A DNA stretch of 64,000 nucleotides from Sodalis sp. dw_96 (GTDB lineage Bacteria; Pseudomonadota; Gammaproteobacteria; Enterobacterales; Enterobacteriaceae). The DNA lies in assembly GCF_018449575.1 (NCBI RefSeq), contig NZ_JAAVUT010000004.1, positions 372,001 to 436,000 of the forward strand. The letters run 5' to 3'. A model generated the notes under the pieces. That model worked only from the letters and a program-made list of their open reading frames with translations. It ran no database searches and was not told the DNA's origin. Every line of letters starts with the position of its first letter. The first letter of the stretch is position 1. Of this stretch, positions 61,528 to 64,000 are shown piece by piece. The position numbers and the translations under genes are program-made.

Positions 61528-62553
61528 ATGAAAAAAATTATGATTTCCGCGTTAGCTGCCGCAGCAACCCTCTTTGCGATAGCTAACCAGGCACATGCGG
61601 GCACGACTTTGGATGCGGTTAAGAAAAAAGGTTTTGTACAATGCGGTATCAGCGACGGTTTGCCGGGCTTTTCCTACGCCGACGCCAGCGGTAAATTTAC
61701 CGGTGTCGATGTGGACGTTTGCCGGGCCGTTGCTTCCGCGGTGTTTGGTGATGACAGCAAAGTAAAATACACTCCCCTGACCGCCAAAGAGCGTTTCACC
61801 GCGTTGCAATCGGGTGAGGTGGATATTCTCTCCCGCAACACAACCTGGACCTCTTCCCGCGATGCGTCCATGGGCATCGTGTTTGCCGGCGTCAACTATT
61901 ATGACGGCATCGGCTTTTTGACCAAAAAGAAAGCCGGGCTGAAAAGCGCCAAGGATCTTGATGGCGCAACTGTTTGTCTGCAGTCCGGTACCGATACCGA
62001 GCTGAATGTCGCCGATTACTTTAAAGCCAACAAAATGCAATATACCCCGCTGACATTCGACCGTTCCGATGAAACGGCCAAGGCGCTGGAATCCGGCCGC
62101 TGCGATACCCTGTCTTCCGACCAGTCGCAACTCTATGCGCTGCGCATCAAGCTGGGTAAACCCGATGATTATGTGGTCCTGCCTGAAGTGATCTCCAAAG
62201 AACCTTTAGGCCCGGTTGTTCGCCGCGGCGATGATGATTGGTTCGCCATTGTGAAATGGTCTCTGTACGCCATGCTGGACGCCGAAGAAATGGGCGTCAA
62301 CTCCAAGAACGTCGACCAGCTGCTCGCCACCCCCACCAATCCGGATATGGCCCATCTGCTGGGTAAAGAAGGCAATTTCGGCGAACAGTTGAAACTGCCT
62401 AACGATTGGGCATACAAGATTGTTAAGCAAGTGGGTAACTATGGCGAAAGTTTTGAACGTAACGTCGGCCAGGGTAGCGAACTGAAAATCAAACGCGGCT
62501 TGAATGCCTTATGGAATCAGGGCGGTATCCAATACGCTCCGCCCGTGCGTTAA
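61528..62553 (+). CDS. yhdW: YhdW, amino-acid ABC transporter substrate-binding protein
   Basis: Periplasmic binding protein of the general L-amino-acid (AapJ-like) family. 341 residues from MKKIMISALAAAATLF, the E. coli length; the signal peptide is cleaved after AHA at 24. A start at 61483 would add 15 residues before the signal. Conserved CGISDGLPGFSYAD and the C-terminal GGIQYAPPVR. First in the operon, followed by an attenuating hairpin. Confidence 0.95.
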   Translation: MKKIMISALAAAATLFAIANQAHAGTTLDAVKKKGFVQCGISDGLPGFSYADASGKFTGVDVDVCRAVASAVFGDDSKVKYTPLTAKERFTALQSGEVDILSRNTTWTSSRDASMGIVFAGVNYYDGIGFLTKKKAGLKSAKDLDGATVCLQSGTDTELNVADYFKANKMQYTPLTFDRSDETAKALESGRCDTLSSDQSQLYALRIKLGKPDDYVVLPEVISKEPLGPVVRRGDDDWFAIVKWSLYAMLDAEEMGVNSKNVDQLLATPTNPDMAHLLGKEGNFGEQLKLPNDWAYKIVKQVGNYGESFERNVGQGSELKIKRGLNALWNQGGIQYAPPVR

Positions 62554-62573
62554 GTATAACTGTCAGCAGGCGG

Positions 62574-62602
62574 AAACACTGGCGCCATGCGCCAGTGTTT
62601 TT
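62574..62602 (+). terminator. terminator-like hairpin between yhdW and yhdX
   Basis: AAACACTGGCGC-CAT-GCGCCAGTGTTT followed by T's: twelve perfect pairs and a U-run, 20 bp past yhdW. Likely ends most transcripts and so keeps the binding protein in excess over the permease, common in ABC operons. Confidence 0.85.
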
Positions 62603-62631
62603 CCAACAGATTTTATTTCGGGGCTTTCCAT

Positions 62632-63810
62632 ATGCAACAACGCCAAACTGCTAAAGGCGCCTTTTCCTTGACAAACCCTGCGGTACGCGCCTGGGTTTAT
62701 CAGATCCTCGCGGTCGTGGTGTTATTCTCTTTTGTTGGCTACATTCTGCACAATACCCTGACCAATTTGCGCCATCGCGGCATCACTTCCGGTTTTGGGT
62801 TTTTGAGCGACGCCGCCGGTTTCGGTATTATCCAACATCTGATTTCTTTCCAGGATGGCGATACTTACGGGCGAGTCTTTATTATCGGTTTGCTCAATAC
62901 CCTGCTGGTTTCCGCGCTGGGGATCGTATTTGCGTCAATCCTCGGATTTTTCCTCGGGTTAGCGAGGCTGTCCGATAACTGGCTGTTACGCAAACTTTCC
63001 ACCCTCTATGTCGAAACTTTCCGTAACATCCCGCTGCTGCTGCAAATATTTTTCTGGTATTTCGCCGTACTGCGCAATCTGCCCGGCCCACGCCAGTCCA
63101 TCAGCGCCTTTAATTTGATTTTTCTCAGCAATCGCGGCCTGTATATGCCCACGCCGCTGGCCGGTCCCGGCGCCGTTCCCATGCTGTTCGCCGTGCTGAT
63201 AGCCATTGCGGCCTCGCTGGTGCTCTACCGGATCAACCGCCGCCATCAGATGGCCACAGGCGGACTGCGGCGCAGCTGGCCGTGGATTATTATCCTGATC
63301 CTGGGCCTGCCTGTTCTGGCGCAGTTTATCTTCGGCGACGCCGTTCATTGGGATGTACCGGCCCTCAGCGGCTTTAATTTTCGCGGCGGCATGGCGTTGA
63401 TCCCCGAACTGGCGGCCCTGACGCTGGCGTTGTCTATCTACACGTCGAGTTTTATCGCCGAGATCATCCGCGCCGGCATCCAGTCGGTTCCCTATGGTCA
63501 GCATGAAGCGGCCCGTTCACTGGGAATACCGACTCCCGTCACGTTGAATCAGGTCATTTTGCCGCAGGCGCTGCGGGTGATTATTCCGCCGCTCACCAGC
63601 CAGTATCTAAACATTGTAAAAAACTCCTCGCTGGCGGCCGCCATTGGTTACCCCGATATGGTGTCGCTGTTTGCCGGTACGGTATTGAACCAGACCGGGC
63701 AGGCAATCGAAACCATCGCCATCACCATGTCGGTCTATTTAATTATCAGCCTGTTGATTTCGTTTTTGATGAATCTTTATAACCGGCGTAAGGCATTGGT
63801 TGAACGCTAA
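62632..63810 (+). CDS. yhdX: YhdX, amino-acid ABC transporter permease
   Basis: First permease of the AapJQMP/YhdWXYZ type system, 392 residues from MQQRQTAKGAFSL, very close to E. coli (393). Multiple spans with the ATPase-coupling EAA loop around GQHEAARSLG. A start at 62587 lies in the terminator stem and is rejected. Ends 9 bp before yhdY. Confidence 0.95.
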   Translation: MQQRQTAKGAFSLTNPAVRAWVYQILAVVVLFSFVGYILHNTLTNLRHRGITSGFGFLSDAAGFGIIQHLISFQDGDTYGRVFIIGLLNTLLVSALGIVFASILGFFLGLARLSDNWLLRKLSTLYVETFRNIPLLLQIFFWYFAVLRNLPGPRQSISAFNLIFLSNRGLYMPTPLAGPGAVPMLFAVLIAIAASLVLYRINRRHQMATGGLRRSWPWIIILILGLPVLAQFIFGDAVHWDVPALSGFNFRGGMALIPELAALTLALSIYTSSFIAEIIRAGIQSVPYGQHEAARSLGIPTPVTLNQVILPQALRVIIPPLTSQYLNIVKNSSLAAAIGYPDMVSLFAGTVLNQTGQAIETIAITMSVYLIISLLISFLMNLYNRRKALVER

Positions 63811-63819
63811 GGGAAATCC

Positions 63820-64000
63820 ATGACCATGACATTAACTCCCCATGAACCCGTAGCTACCCCGACGCGCAGCCGGCTGGGCCTTGCCCTGTTCTGGATACGG
63901 CAGAATCTGTTTTCCAGCGTCACCAACAGCATCCTGACATTGTTCTGTCTCTGGCTGCTCTGGGTGGTTATCCCGCCCTTATTGAACTGGTTGTTATTCC
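63820..64000 (+). CDS. yhdY: YhdY, amino-acid ABC transporter permease (partial)
   Basis: First 60 codons of the second permease; the rest is beyond the right edge. It reads MTMTLTPHEPVATPTRSRLG, then IRQNLFSSVTNSILTLFCLW and IPPLLNWLLF, matching the E. coli YhdY N-terminus. GGGAAA lies 4 bases upstream of the ATG. The ATPase yhdZ is expected next, outside the window. Confidence 0.93.
   Translation, partial: MTMTLTPHEPVATPTRSRLGLALFWIRQNLFSSVTNSILTLFCLWLLWVVIPPLLNWLLF

Overview
The window reads as chromosome from a member of the Enterobacterales. Long blocks keep Escherichia coli gene order, and nearly every core protein is recognisable at close to its E. coli length. Gene content, the abundance of short palindromic intergenic repeats and the two large DUF6543-type toxin genes suggest the Sodalis/Pectobacteriaceae side of the order; that placement is an inference. 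No rRNA, tRNA, CRISPR array or transposase gene was seen, and no clear pseudogene.

Layout. 1-10.55 kb: envelope-lipid and nitrogen-PTS block, mlaD(partial)-mlaE-mlaF (minus), then yrbG-kdsD-kdsC-lptC-lptA-lptB-rpoN-hpf-ptsN-rapZ-npr (plus). 10.55-24.5 kb: an accessory block that interrupts the core order. It holds a minus-strand catabolic/transport cluster (PRD/EIIA regulator, periplasmic lactonase, DgaF-type aldolase, DgaE-type PLP lyase, amidohydrolase, DUF4310, DUF4311, DUF4312, SFCGS protein, small PRD protein), a 0.9 kb gene-poor stretch, and a 1354-residue DUF6543-like toxin. 24.5-35.7 kb: cybC, pmbA, darP, a barstar-like gene, an aldehyde dehydrogenase, aaeBAX/aaeR and tldD. 35.9-47 kb: yhdP, rng, maf, mreDCB, csrD. 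47-56.6 kb: msrPQ, aroQ, accBC, yhdT, panF, prmA, dusB-fis, marC. 56.6-60.4 kb: a second, AT-rich toxin gene of 1277 codons. 60.7-64 kb: a cold-shock gene and the start of an amino-acid ABC operon (yhdW, yhdX, yhdY partial).

How the parts work together. The first block moves phospholipid and LPS (Mla, KdsDC, LptCAB) and carries sigma54 and PTS-Ntr. The amino-acid ABC operon at the right end has a sigma54 promoter with two NtrC-like sites at the glnA spacing, so it is a likely target of the RpoN encoded here. The catabolic cluster looks like a variant of the D-glucosaminate (dga) route. A lyase and an aldolase would yield pyruvate and glyceraldehyde 3-phosphate, but the usual PTS permease is replaced by DUF4310/4311/4312 and a small protein whose active-site-like motif resembles RpiB/LacAB isomerases.

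Most notable items: the SFCGS-RpiB resemblance and the unassigned transport system around it; two paralogous DUF6543-type toxins, the second ending in what looks like two tandem degenerate ADP-ribosyltransferase folds; a family of TATACCC/GGGTATA palindromic elements in 61, 127 and 202 bp forms; and three unrelated tandem repeats (107 bp, 15 bp, 21 bp).
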